Part shown: positions 7,501 through 16,353 of the stretch, one piece after another
Numbering within the stretch: position 1 is the stretch's first letter
Layout: every line of letters starts with the position of its first letter
Origin: JAWWPY01 sp036394075
Lineage (GTDB): Bacteria; Actinomycetota; Actinomycetes; Streptosporangiales; Streptosporangiaceae
Assembly (NCBI GenBank): GCA_036394075.1
Contig: DASWFT010000422.1
Coordinates: 1 to 26,038, forward strand
Length of the DNA stretch: 26,038 bases
Direction: 5' to 3'
The notes under the pieces: generated by a model
Databases searched by the model: none
What the model was told of the DNA's origin: nothing
The model's input: the letters and a program-made list of their open reading frames with translations, nothing else
Position numbers and translations under genes: made by a program

Positions 7501-9756
7501 ATGGCAGGCAGCGATAGGGCGGGCAGCAAGGCCGGTGACAGAGACAAGTCCCTGGAGACTGCGCTCGCCCAGATCGAGCGGCAGTTCGGCAAAGGCTCGA
7601 TCATGCGGCTCGGCGACGAGGGGCGCGCGCCGATCGAGGTGATCCCGACCGGGTCGATCGCCCTGGATGTCGCGCTCGGCATCGGCGGCCTGCCCCGAGG
7701 CCGCGTAGTGGAGATATACGGACCGGAGGGCTCGGGGAAAACGACCGTGGCGCTGCATGCGGTCGCCAACGCGCAGCGGATGGGCGGCATCGCCGCGTTC
7801 ATCGACGCCGAGCATGCGCTGGACCCCGATTACGCCAAGAAGCTCGGCGTCGATACCGACGCGCTGCTCGTCTCCCAGCCAGACACCGGGGAGCAGGGCC
7901 TGGAGATCGCGGACATGCTGATCCGCTCGGCCGCTATCGACATCGTGGTCATCGACTCGGTCGCCGCCCTGGTGCCCCGCGCCGAGATCGAGGGCGAGAT
8001 GGGGGACAGCCACGTCGGCCTACAGGCCCGGCTCATGTCCCAGGCCCTGCGCAAGATCACCGGCGCGCTGAGCCAGACAAAGACCACCGCAATATTCATT
8101 AACCAATTGCGGGAAAAAATAGGCGTCATGTTCGGCTGCGCTTCCTGGTATACAAACGTAACCCTTGCGGATGGTACCAGGGAAAAGATCGGGAAGATCG
8201 TTAACCAGAGGATGCCAGTTGAGGTTCTCTCTTACGACCCAAATCTTGGCAAGATCGTACCGAAGAAGGTCGTCAACTGGTTTAACAACGGTCGGGCCGA
8301 TGAGTTTCTTCACTTCACCGTTGAGCGCAGTGGCGGTGGAACTGGACACGGGCGCTCCATCATGGATCTCACATCCAATCACCTCGTCCGCACACCGGGC
8401 GGATGGCGAGAGGCCGGGGAACTCGCCATAGGTGATCGCGTAATGCTCGCTCAGCCACACCTGCTCAGCCCAATGCAGCGGCAGGTAATCCTCGGAGCCG
8501 TCATGGGCGACGGTAATCTCTCCAAGCCAGTACGGAAGGGTGATGAGAGCGCCAGGTTCCGTATGGGCCATGGAGCTAAGCAGGCTGCCTACCTCGACTG
8601 GAAGGAGTCATTGCTAGCAAATATTCCACACTGCCGCACGAGCAATGCCAAGGGTGCTGTCTTCGCAGACTTTACTCCGCTGCCCGAACTGGCGGAGCTA
8701 CGTGAGGTGGTCTACTTCGGTGACGGGAAGAAACACCTCACCTGGGACTACCTCAAGGCACTGACACCACTCGCGCTAGCGGTCTGGTACATGGACGATG
8801 GCTGTTTTACCCTCCGTTCGAAGGGTCTACAAGAGCGGACAAGGGGTGGCACGGGCCGGATCGACATCTGCGTCGAGGCGATGAGTCTGGGGTCACGGGA
8901 TCGACTCGTCCAATACCTGCGGGACACCCACGGCCTCGATGTGAAGCTTACCGAGCGCGGAGTCCGGCGGATCAGTGTCTTGCAATTCACGACGGCAGCC
9001 ACTGAGAAATTTCAGAGACTCCTTGCCCCGTATATTCATCCATCGATGGAATATAAGCTCCTCCCGCGGTTCCGTGAGAAGTTCGCTGTAGTCACTGAAT
9101 TCGTGGATCCGACTATGCGGCCAATTCCAGCACGTGTCCTCGATATCAAGCGCAAGACAAACCTCCCTATCATGAGTCGATACGATATTGAGGTGGAGGG
9201 CTCCCATAATTACCTCGCGGACGGGATTGTCGTTCACAATAGCCCCGAGACCACGACCGGCGGGCGGGCACTTAAGTTCTATGCTTCGGTGCGGCTCGAT
9301 GTGCGCCGAATAGAAACACTTAAAGATGGCACCGAACCAGTCGGAAGCCGTACCAGAATTAAAGTAGTAAAGAACAAGTGCGCGCCCCCATTCAAAGCCG
9401 CAGAATTCGATATTCTTTTCGGTTTTGGAATTAGTAAAGAGGGCGGACTGATTGACCTCGGTGTCGAGCAGTCGATCGTGCGCAAGTCCGGCGCCTGGTA
9501 CACCTACGAGGGCGACCAGCTCGGGCAGGGCAAGGAGAACGCCCGCAACTTCCTACGCGACAACCCCGACCTCGCCAACGAGATCGAGAAGAAGATCAAG
9601 GAGAAGCTCGGCGTGGGACCGCGCCTCGACGCGGACGCCAGCGGGACCGGGACATCCGGTGTGGGGGCCAGTGGGGCCGGTGCTGCCGGTGCAGGCAACG
9701 TCGCCACGGGCAAGCCCAGCACCGCCAGCGTGAGCAAGATCGCCGGTGGCGTCTGA
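7501..9756 (+). CDS. recA: Recombinase RecA precursor with an in-frame intein
   Basis: RecA forms filaments on single-stranded DNA, drives strand exchange and activates LexA self-cleavage. The 751-residue precursor consists of N-extein 1-212, intein 213-580 and C-extein 581-751, giving a 383-residue mature RecA. Walker A GPEGSGKT lies near residues 75-82, followed by FIDAEHALD, IVVIDSVAALVP and the L1/L2 region. The intein splits IGVMFG from SPETTTGG, the loop 2 region, so unspliced protein should be inactive. The C-terminal 40 residues are Gly/Ala/Thr-rich, as in other actinobacteria. The start ATG has AGGAG at the right distance. Expression should be damage-induced through the SOS box at 7315. 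Codon use turns AT-rich around the intein. The stop overlaps recX by 11 bases. Confidence 0.98.
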   Translation: MAGSDRAGSKAGDRDKSLETALAQIERQFGKGSIMRLGDEGRAPIEVIPTGSIALDVALGIGGLPRGRVVEIYGPEGSGKTTVALHAVANAQRMGGIAAFIDAEHALDPDYAKKLGVDTDALLVSQPDTGEQGLEIADMLIRSAAIDIVVIDSVAALVPRAEIEGEMGDSHVGLQARLMSQALRKITGALSQTKTTAIFINQLREKIGVMFGCASWYTNVTLADGTREKIGKIVNQRMPVEVLSYDPNLGKIVPKKVVNWFNNGRADEFLHFTVERSGGGTGHGRSIMDLTSNHLVRTPGGWREAGELAIGDRVMLAQPHLLSPMQRQVILGAVMGDGNLSKPVRKGDESARFRMGHGAKQAAYLDWKESLLANIPHCRTSNAKGAVFADFTPLPELAELREVVYFGDGKKHLTWDYLKALTPLALAVWYMDDGCFTLRSKGLQERTRGGTGRIDICVEAMSLGSRDRLVQYLRDTHGLDVKLTERGVRRISVLQFTTAATEKFQRLLAPYIHPSMEYKLLPRFREKFAVVTEFVDPTMRPIPARVLDIKRKTNLPIMSRYDIEVEGSHNYLADGIVVHNSPETTTGGRALKFYASVRLDVRRIETLKDGTEPVGSRTRIKVVKNKCAPPFKAAEFDILFGFGISKEGGLIDLGVEQSIVRKSGAWYTYEGDQLGQGKENARNFLRDNPDLANEIEKKIKEKLGVGPRLDADASGTGTSGVGASGAGAAGAGNVATGKPSTASVSKIAGGV
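8137..9240 (+). mobile_element. RecA intein with LAGLIDADG homing endonuclease
   Basis: This protein-splicing element is 368 residues long. It begins with Cys1 (CASWYTNVTLADGT) and has block B with the T-x-x-H motif (DLTSNHLVRT). It ends NYLADGIVVHN, and Ser is the first C-extein residue, so all splicing residues are present. The middle holds a LAGLIDADG endonuclease with VILGAVMGDGN and LAVWYMDDGCF. Both catalytic Asp residues are kept, so the endonuclease looks intact. The insertion point GVMFG/SPETT is the one used by the Mycobacterium leprae-type RecA inteins, not the M. tuberculosis site further downstream. Third codon positions are much less G/C-biased than in the host genes, which points to horizontal transfer. 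Confidence 0.97.
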
Positions 9757-10441
9757 TCGCCGCGCCGCAGGCATCGCGGACTCGGCCGGGACCGCCGGCC
9801 CGGCCGGGGTCACCGAAATCGCGGCCCCGGCCGATGCCGCCGGGGCCGCCAGGGTAGCGGGAGCTGCCGGGGCCGAGGGAGTCGCGGGAGCTGGCGGGGT
9901 CAACGACGATCCGCAAGAACGCGCGCGGCAGGTCTGCCTGCGCATGCTGACCGCGGCGCCCCGGACCAGCGCCCAGCTCGCGGACGCCATGCGGCGCAAG
10001 GGAGTGCCCGACGAAGCGGCCCAGGCGGTGCTCAGCCGGCTGGCCGAGGTCGGCTTGATCGATGATGCGGCGTTCGCCCGTGCGTGGGTGGAATCCCGGC
10101 ATCACGGCCGGGGCCTCGCCCGCCGGGCCCTCGCGGCCGAGCTGGAGAAGCGCGGCGTGCGGGGCGAGGACGTGCGCACCGCGGTAGGCGCACTCGGTCC
10201 GGATGAGGAGATCGCAACCGCCCGGCGGCTGGTGGCGAGGGCGATGGCGGGCACCAGGGGCCGCCCGCTGCCGGCTCGTATCCGCCGCCTCGTGGGCTTG
10301 CTGGCCCGCAAGGGCTACCCGGCGCCGCTGGCGTACCGGGTGGTTCGCGAGGCCCTGGAGCAGGAGGGCGTCGATACCGCCGAGGCGGGGATCGACCTGG
10401 ACAGCATGGGCGAAGCTGCCGCGGACGTTTCAGATGAGTGA
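9746..10441 (+). CDS. recX: Regulatory protein RecX
   Basis: RecX binds RecA filaments and modulates (usually inhibits) their activity. The 231-residue protein has an unusually long first 52 residues made almost only of Ala, Gly and Val. The three-helix RecX repeats follow from about residue 55: CLRMLTAAPRTSAQLADAM, LAEVGLIDDAAFARAWVESR and LARRALAAELEKRGV. The third unit, RLVGLLARKGYPAPLAYRVV, closes the fold. GTG 9746 lies inside the end of recA, with an 11-base overlap, so translation is coupled to recA and the gene shares its SOS control. A later internal start cannot be excluded because the low-complexity N-terminus is not part of the RecX fold. Confidence 0.92.
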   Translation: MASDRRAAGIADSAGTAGPAGVTEIAAPADAAGAARVAGAAGAEGVAGAGGVNDDPQERARQVCLRMLTAAPRTSAQLADAMRRKGVPDEAAQAVLSRLAEVGLIDDAAFARAWVESRHHGRGLARRALAAELEKRGVRGEDVRTAVGALGPDEEIATARRLVARAMAGTRGRPLPARIRRLVGLLARKGYPAPLAYRVVREALEQEGVDTAEAGIDLDSMGEAAADVSDE

Positions 10442-10572
10442 CCCCATGATTACGAAAGGTGAGTTTCGAGAAGATCGCGAGTCACTGCTTGCCCAAACTG
10501 TTATCAACGCTTAACCTCACGGCAGCGAGGTGTTACTCCGCACCATGCGGAATGAAAACGAACGAATACGGT

Positions 10573-10688
10573 CAGTGACCGGCTTTCGGGCGGTAACTGG
10601 CTTCGGATGGTGAGTGGCTCCGGCCGGGTGGACCGGCCGGGATAGATATGGCTCAGTGACGAGCTGGCTGGCTGAGCAAGCCAGCCGG
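10573..10688. other. Two adjacent hairpins and a short imperfect repeat between recX and rny
   Basis: The 428-base gap 10442-10869 has no gene I can support. It holds three imperfect copies of a roughly 15-base unit (consensus near GGTNACTGGCTTCGG) at 10573-10623. A stem CGGCCGG/CCGGCCG with loop GTGGA follows at 10621-10639, then a stem GGCTGGCT/AGCCAGCC with loop GAGCA at 10666-10686. The hairpins may end the recA-recX transcript or form part of the rny leader. 10689-10869 shows nothing further. Confidence 0.5.
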
Positions 10689-10869
10689 GAAGGCGGTTTC
10701 GGGCCGGGACCCCCGGATGTCCGGCGCCAGGGACGCTAGACCGTCCCGGGATGCCGCGGACTGGTGGCATGGTGCGGCCAGCCCGGCTGCTGGCGTGACC
10801 CCTCGCTCCAGGGCATGTCTCTGGCACCACACCCAGGTGCCGGGGCCAGCGAGCAGATTGGGGTGCGCC

Positions 10870-12492
10870 ATGAGCAGCACAATCTCTCTCGTGTTCGTGG
10901 TGATCGGCCTTCTTGCCACCCTCTTCGCGCTGGCCATCGTGCTGCGCAGATCCTCGGGGCGTGAGCGCGCCCGCATCGCGGAACAGGGGCAGGCCAGTCT
11001 GAAGGACACCGCGGAAACGCAGCGGCGAGCCGATGAAGCAATCAGGGAAGCGGATCAGGTCCGCGCGCACGCGCAGTCCGACGCCGCGGCCATCATGCGC
11101 GAGGCAAGCACGGCCGCCGACAAGGCGGCCCAGGCCAGCCGTGATGCAGAGGAGGAGTTGCGGGCGGTCAAGGAGGAAGCCAGAGACCTCCGCACCGACC
11201 TTGAGCGGCGAGAAGCGCGGCTGGCCGAGCGTGAAGCGCGGCTGGACGGGGAGTTCCGCAAGGTCGAGGAGCGCACCGGGGCGCTGGACCGCATCCAGGA
11301 CGACCTGGACCGGCAGCGCGCCGGCCTGGACCGGCTTGGCGAAGAGCGGCGCGAGGTACTCGAGCAGACCGCCGGGCTCACCTCCGACCAGGCCAAGGCG
11401 GAACTGATCGCCAGCATCCAGAACCAGGCCAAGCGCGAGGCCACACTGCTGGTCAGGGACACTGAGAACGAGGCACGCAGGGACGGCGAGCAGCGCGCCC
11501 GCAAGATTGTCACGCTGGCTATCCAGCGGATTGCCACCGAGCAGACCAGCGAGTCCGTCGTATCCGTCCTGCACCTGCCCGGCGACGAGATGAAGGGCCG
11601 GATCATCGGCCGCGAGGGCCGCAACATCCGCGCCTTCGAGTCCGTCACCGGTGTCAATCTCATCATTGACGACACCCCCGAGGCGGTCCTGCTCTCGTGC
11701 TTCGACCCGGTCCGCCGCGAGGTGGGCAGGCTCGCGCTGGAGCGGCTGGTCCTGGATGGCCGGATCCACCCTCAGCGCATCGAGGAGGCCTACGAGCAGA
11801 GCAAGGCCGAAGTCGAGCAACTGTGCGTGCGCGCCGGTGAGGACGCAATGGTCGAGCTGGCCATCACGGACCTGCACCCGGAGCTGGTGACCTTGCTCGG
11901 GCGGCTGCGCTACCGGACTTCCTACGGCCAGAACGTGCTGAGGCACCTGGTCGAATCCGCCTTCATCGCGGGCATGATGGCCAGCGAGCTGGGCATGGAT
12001 CCCGTCCTGCTCAAGCGCTGCACCGTGCTGCACGACATCGGCAAAGCGCTCACCCACGAGGTTGAGGGGAGCCACGCGCTGATCGGCGCGGAGATCGCGC
12101 GGCGGTACGGCGAGCCAGCGGACGTGGTGCACGCCATCGAGGCGCACCACAACGAGGTGGAGGTGCGCACGGTCGAAGCGGTGCTGACCCAGGCGGCCGA
12201 CGCCATCAGCGGCGGGCGCCCCGGGGCACGGCGTGAGTCGCTGGAGGCTTACGTTAAGCGGCTTGAGCGGCTTGAGCAGATCGCGGCGTCGCAGGAAGGC
12301 GTCGAAAAGGTGTTCGCCATGCAGGCCGGTCGCGAGATCAGGGTCATGGTCAAGCCCGAGCGGGTGGACGACATCCAGGCCCAGGTGATCGCCCGGGACG
12401 TGGCCAAGCAGGTGGAGGAGGAGCTGACCTACCCCGGGCAGATCCGGGTCACGGTTGTCCGGGAGTCTCGCGCTACGGAGTTCGCTCGGTAG
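10870..12492 (+). CDS. rny: Ribonuclease Y
   Basis: RNase Y is a membrane-anchored endoribonuclease that starts mRNA decay. The 540-residue protein has the full family layout. An N-terminal membrane helix (STISLVFVVIGLLATLFALA) is followed by a long charged coiled coil, about residues 25-215. The KH domain has GRIIGREGRN from residue 243, and the HD domain has the metal-binding pair H388-D389 in VLHDIGKALTHE. The C-terminus ends VTVVRESRATEFAR, as in the family. ATG 10870 is chosen because the membrane helix begins there; upstream in-frame codons to 10717 are Arg-rich and unlike a protein N-terminus. The ribosome site is weak (GGGG 7 bases upstream). It is followed by a large inverted repeat. 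Confidence 0.96.
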   Translation: MSSTISLVFVVIGLLATLFALAIVLRRSSGRERARIAEQGQASLKDTAETQRRADEAIREADQVRAHAQSDAAAIMREASTAADKAAQASRDAEEELRAVKEEARDLRTDLERREARLAEREARLDGEFRKVEERTGALDRIQDDLDRQRAGLDRLGEERREVLEQTAGLTSDQAKAELIASIQNQAKREATLLVRDTENEARRDGEQRARKIVTLAIQRIATEQTSESVVSVLHLPGDEMKGRIIGREGRNIRAFESVTGVNLIIDDTPEAVLLSCFDPVRREVGRLALERLVLDGRIHPQRIEEAYEQSKAEVEQLCVRAGEDAMVELAITDLHPELVTLLGRLRYRTSYGQNVLRHLVESAFIAGMMASELGMDPVLLKRCTVLHDIGKALTHEVEGSHALIGAEIARRYGEPADVVHAIEAHHNEVEVRTVEAVLTQAADAISGGRPGARRESLEAYVKRLERLEQIAASQEGVEKVFAMQAGREIRVMVKPERVDDIQAQVIARDVAKQVEEELTYPGQIRVTVVRESRATEFAR

Positions 12493-12502
12493 TCGGTGGG
12501 TC

Positions 12503-12577
12503 GGCGGGGCCGGGTGGGCGTGGCCTGCGCTTCGCCTTCGGCTCTTTACGCGCTGGCCACGCCCGCCCGGCCCCGCC
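12503..12577. terminator. Large bidirectional inverted repeat between rny and the S9 peptidase gene
   Basis: Arms of 23 bases (12503-12525 and 12555-12577) pair along their whole length except for one position that is a G-T wobble. The loop is 29 bases. It lies between the stops of two convergent genes. The arms are almost pure G/C (GGCGGGGCCGGG at the outer end) and there is no T-tract, so this is a GC-type terminator working in both directions. Confidence 0.85.
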
Positions 12578-12631
12578 TCCGGCTCGGACCTGCTGGCGGC
12601 GGTCGGCTGACCTCGGCTGAGGGCTGGGGCT

Positions 12632-14746
12632 TCAGTTGGCTGCTTCGGTGACTGCTGCGGGCTCGGCGGTCTCGGACAGCGTGGTGAGGGGCAGCGGCGG
12701 GATGCCTGGGGTGGCGAAGCCGAGCACCTCGCCGTAGAACGCAAGTTCCGCCTCCATGCAGGCGATGAGCGTCTCCGCCTTCCGGAATCCATGGGACTCG
12801 CCCTTGAAGGTCAGCAGCGCGTGCCGGATGCCGTGCGCAGACAGATCGGCTGCCATGCTCTCGGCCTGCGCGGGCGGCACGATCGGGTCGTCGAGCCCGT
12901 GCAGCAGCAGGACCGGGCAGGTGGCGTCGGTCACGTGGCCGACCGGCGACCGTTCTATGTAGACGGTGTCGAAACCGGGCAGCGGACCGATCAGGCCGTG
13001 CAGGTAGCGCGACTCGAAGTCGTGCGCCTGGGCCGCGAGATCGCGCAGGTCAGTGATCCCGAAATACGAAGTGGCCGCGCTGAACACAGTGCGCAGCGAC
13101 GTGCCGGTGGTCACCGCGGCCAGGGCCGTCCAGCCGCCGGCCGACCCGCCCCGGATCGCCATCCGGGCGATGTCGGCCTGGCCCTCCTCGGCGAGGGCGA
13201 GCGCGGCGGCGATGACGTCCTCCACGTCGACCACGCCCCACTGGCGGCGCAGCCGGTCCCGGTACAGGCGGCCGTACCCGGTCGATCCGCCATAGTTCAC
13301 ATCGACGACCCCGATGCCACGACTGGTGAAGAACGCCTTCTCCAGGTCGAAGAGGCCGACCGCGTGCGAAGTGGGACCGCTGTGCGCCCAGACCACGTAC
13401 GGCGGCAACTCGCCCTCGGGACCGACCGCCTCCGGGTGGGACGGCGGGTAGACGAGCGCATGGACGTTGCGTCCGAACTGCCCATCGAGCAGAACCGGGC
13501 GCGGAACCGGCAGGTAGGCCGCGTCGGGCACCTCCTCGGTCTCCCGGCGCAGCACAGTCGTCTCCCCGGTCACCGCGTCGATCCGGATGACGGACCGCGG
13601 GGTCGTTGGCCCGCCGGCCACACCCACGATCGTGTTGCCGTCAGCGGACAGGCCAGAGACGAACTCCTGGAATCCGATGTCGGGATCGGTCATCTCCGCG
13701 GTCTCGGGGTCGAGCAGCCCGAGGCGCATCCCGCCGATGCCGTGCAGGACCGCGAGCCTGCCGTCGCCCAGCACCGCAAACGGCCGTCCGCCGAGTTGCC
13801 ATAGCGGCTCAGCGAACTCCTCCTCGGCGGGGAACAGCGCCTGCGCCGGCTCGCCGACCAGGCCAACCTGGTACACATTCCACCAGCCGGGCCAGTCGGA
13901 GACCACATACAGGCTGGACTCATTCCGCCACCGCGGCGCCATCACCGACTCCCGCATGCCGCCCTTGACGAGCCTTCCCTTGGCGGGGAGGTCGCCGCTG
14001 AGCGTGGTGACCCGCAGTTCGGTGCCATCCCACGGCATCCGGGGGTGATTCCAGCAGACCCAGGCCAGGCGGCTGCCGTCGGGCGAGGGAGTCGGGAACG
14101 CGAAGAAGTCAGAACCCGTGACGAGCTCACGGATGGCCTCCGGGCTGGTCGCCGCCGACCCATCCAGCGGGACCGCGACGATCGCGCGAGTGACCTTGCT
14201 GTCATCGTGCCGTTCCTGGACACACCAGATCTCGCTGCCGTCAGGCGAGAGCGTGAAGTCGGCGTAACGCAACGCGGCGTGCCCGTCATGCCCCGCTGGC
14301 TCCGGGGTGAGCGGGCTCGGGTCCGGGTCCGCGCGTATCGATTTGCCCCTGATCCGGCCCTTGACCTTCTCCTCAACCTGATCCTGCGGCACAAGGTAGA
14401 GCCGCTGGTCAGCGTAGTTCGCGAAGACAATCGCGCCGTTGCCTGCGGGCGCGCCGCCCGGATCCCGCCACTGCGGCAGCGGCAGGTAGGACAGCCCGCC
14501 ATATTCGTGCACGCGGGTGCGGGCGCCCCACGGGGCGGCCAGCACGGCACGGTGCTTCCCGTCCGGGCCGCAATGCACCACTGTCACCCGCCCGCCCTCG
14601 TCGGGCCTGGTTTCCTGCCACCAGACGTTGTCACCAATGACGATGGGGTAAGAAATCTGCAGATGCGCCTTGGCCGCATCCGCCGCACTGATCGGGGATG
14701 GCCAGGCACCGTAGGGGATTGCGGTGGGTCCCACGCTCTCTGTCAT
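12632..14746 (-). CDS. S9 family (prolyl oligopeptidase-type) serine peptidase
   Basis: This 704-residue cytoplasmic peptidase has an N-terminal beta-propeller of about 410 residues, with WD-like segments such as YADFTLSPDGSEIWCVQE, and a C-terminal alpha/beta-hydrolase domain. The nucleophile is S535 in GGSAGGW. The acid is in LLHGLDDPIVPP and the base in GESHGFRK, in the order Ser-Asp-His expected for S9 enzymes. No signal peptide is visible. It likely removes di- or tripeptides or acyl-amino acids from short peptides, but the substrate is not readable from the sequence. ATG 14746 is chosen because the family sequence starts there; the in-frame extension to 14947 is Arg-rich and overlaps miaB. 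The gene is divergent from miaB and convergent with rny. Confidence 0.93.
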   Translation of the reverse strand: MTESVGPTAIPYGAWPSPISAADAAKAHLQISYPIVIGDNVWWQETRPDEGGRVTVVHCGPDGKHRAVLAAPWGARTRVHEYGGLSYLPLPQWRDPGGAPAGNGAIVFANYADQRLYLVPQDQVEEKVKGRIRGKSIRADPDPSPLTPEPAGHDGHAALRYADFTLSPDGSEIWCVQERHDDSKVTRAIVAVPLDGSAATSPEAIRELVTGSDFFAFPTPSPDGSRLAWVCWNHPRMPWDGTELRVTTLSGDLPAKGRLVKGGMRESVMAPRWRNESSLYVVSDWPGWWNVYQVGLVGEPAQALFPAEEEFAEPLWQLGGRPFAVLGDGRLAVLHGIGGMRLGLLDPETAEMTDPDIGFQEFVSGLSADGNTIVGVAGGPTTPRSVIRIDAVTGETTVLRRETEEVPDAAYLPVPRPVLLDGQFGRNVHALVYPPSHPEAVGPEGELPPYVVWAHSGPTSHAVGLFDLEKAFFTSRGIGVVDVNYGGSTGYGRLYRDRLRRQWGVVDVEDVIAAALALAEEGQADIARMAIRGGSAGGWTALAAVTTGTSLRTVFSAATSYFGITDLRDLAAQAHDFESRYLHGLIGPLPGFDTVYIERSPVGHVTDATCPVLLLHGLDDPIVPPAQAESMAADLSAHGIRHALLTFKGESHGFRKAETLIACMEAELAFYGEVLGFATPGIPPLPLTTLSETAEPAAVTEAAN

Positions 14747-14826
14747 AGGAATATCGTCTACCACGGCCGGGGTCGCCCACGGAAGATTCCGGACACGCCC
14801 CGCTGCGCGTACCCTCGGATGTTGAC
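14747..14826. promoter_or_regulatory. Divergent promoter region of the S9 peptidase and miaB genes
   Basis: The 80-base gap must hold both promoters. On the plus strand TACCCT (14810-14815) lies 11 bases before the miaB ATG. On the minus strand TAGACG (14755-14760) lies 8 bases before the peptidase ATG. Neither gene has a clear ribosome binding site, so both could have very short or no leaders. Confidence 0.4.
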
Positions 14827-16314
14827 ATGAGCGCCTCTCGGACCTACCAGATACGCACCCACGGGTGCCAGATGAACATGCATGATTCCGAACGGCTCTC
14901 AGGGTTGCTCGAGGAGGCCGGGTACCGGCCGGTAGCAAGTGACGCAACCCCGGATGTCGTCGTGTTCAACACCTGTGCGGTACGGGAGAACGCCGACAAT
15001 CGTCTCTACGGCAACCTGGGCCAGTTGCTCCCCGTCAAAAAGGCGCACCCGGGCATGCAGATCGCGGTGGGTGGCTGCCTGGCGCAGAAGGACCGGGCGG
15101 GCATCGCGGACCGGGCGCCGTGGGTCGATGTCGTGTTCGGAACCCACAACATCGGCTCGCTGCCCGCGCTGCTCGATCGTGCCCGGGTGCAGGCCCAGGC
15201 ACAGGTGGAGATCGTCGAATCCCTGGAGCGGTTCCCATCCGTGCTGCCCGCGCGCCGCGAATCGGCGTACTCGGCGTGGGTCGCCATCTCCGTCGGCTGC
15301 AACAACACCTGCACGTTCTGTATCGTGCCGGCCTTGCGCGGCCGGGAGACGGACCGCAGGCCGGGCGACATCCTGGCCGAGATCCGCGCCCTGGCCACTG
15401 ACGGGGTCCTGGAGGTCACGCTGCTCGGGCAGAACGTGAACTCCTACGGGGTCGGATTCGGCGACCGCAAGGCGTTCGGCATGCTGCTGCGTTCCTGCGG
15501 CGGCATCGACGACCTGGAGCGGGTGCGCTTCACCTCCCCGCACCCGCGTGACTTCACCGATGACGTCATCCAGGCTATGGCCGACACGCCCAACGTCATG
15601 CCGCAGCTGCACATGCCGCTGCAGTCCGGTTCCGATGCCGTGCTGCGGGCCATGCGCCGCGCCTACCGGCGGGACAAATACCTCGGCATCCTGGACCGGG
15701 TCCGCTCCGCCATCCCCGGCGCCGCCATCACGACCGACATCATCGTCGGGTTCCCCGGCGAGACCGAGCGGGACTTCCAGGACACGCTCGACCTTGTCCG
15801 GCAGGCTCGTTTTGCCGGGGCGTTCACCTTCCAGTACTCGCCTCGGCCGGGCACTCCGGCCGCGGACATGGACGGCCAGGTACCGGCGGCTGTGGTCCAG
15901 GAGCGGTACGGGCGGCTCGCCGCCCTGGTCGAGGACGTCTGCCTGGCAGAGAACGGGCCCTTCGTCGGCCGCGCGGTCGAGGTGCTGGTGGCCGAGGGAG
16001 AGGGGCGCAAGGACGGGGCAACCCACCGCCTGTCCGGCCGGGCGCGGGACAACCGTCTGGTGCATTTCGCCCCGGCGGGCACCGGGCCGCGGCCCGGGGA
16101 CGTCGTCACCACGGTGGTCACCCAGGCGGCTCCGCACTACCTGATCGCCGACGGCGCACCAGTAATGGTCCGCCGCACCCGTGGCGGTGATGCCTGGCAG
16201 GCACGCCAGGAGGGGCCTGGCGCGGCGGGCAGCGCAAGCAACGCGCCTGGCGTTCTGAGTGCCGCGCCCGCCGGGGTGCTGCTGGGCATGCCCGCGGTCG
16301 GCCGCCCGGCATGA
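14827..16314 (+). CDS. miaB: tRNA-2-methylthio-N6-dimethylallyladenosine synthase MiaB
   Basis: MiaB is a radical-SAM methylthiotransferase. It adds a methylthio group to the isopentenyl-adenosine at position 37 of tRNAs reading codons that begin with U, a base first made by MiaA (encoded at 18343). The 495-residue protein has three Cys of the auxiliary iron-sulfur cluster: C14 in THGCQMN, C50 in FNTCAVRENA and C84 in VGGCLAQK. The radical-SAM cluster is C158-x3-C162-x2-C165 (GCNNTCTFC). HMPLQSGSD and TDIIVGFPGET follow, then a TRAM RNA-binding domain ending near residue 440. The last 50 residues are Ala/Gly-rich and variable. The ATG has no clear ribosome binding site. Confidence 0.97.
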   Translation: MSASRTYQIRTHGCQMNMHDSERLSGLLEEAGYRPVASDATPDVVVFNTCAVRENADNRLYGNLGQLLPVKKAHPGMQIAVGGCLAQKDRAGIADRAPWVDVVFGTHNIGSLPALLDRARVQAQAQVEIVESLERFPSVLPARRESAYSAWVAISVGCNNTCTFCIVPALRGRETDRRPGDILAEIRALATDGVLEVTLLGQNVNSYGVGFGDRKAFGMLLRSCGGIDDLERVRFTSPHPRDFTDDVIQAMADTPNVMPQLHMPLQSGSDAVLRAMRRAYRRDKYLGILDRVRSAIPGAAITTDIIVGFPGETERDFQDTLDLVRQARFAGAFTFQYSPRPGTPAADMDGQVPAAVVQERYGRLAALVEDVCLAENGPFVGRAVEVLVAEGEGRKDGATHRLSGRARDNRLVHFAPAGTGPRPGDVVTTVVTQAAPHYLIADGAPVMVRRTRGGDAWQARQEGPGAAGSASNAPGVLSAAPAGVLLGMPAVGRPA

Positions 16315-16353
16315 CCGTTGCTCCCGAGATCCAGGCGTAACTCCGGAGGTCCC

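Noticed and set aside
10544..10612. Small open frame of 22 codons in the recX-rny gap.
   Set aside because: It has no ribosome binding site and overlaps the imperfect repeats; nothing supports translation.
10504..12792. Minus-strand open frame of 762 codons opposite rny.
   Set aside because: It is a shadow of RNase Y (KH and HD motifs on the plus strand) and runs across the terminator region.
12791..13804. Plus-strand open frame opposite the S9 peptidase gene.
   Set aside because: It is antisense to the catalytic domain and shows no domain of its own.
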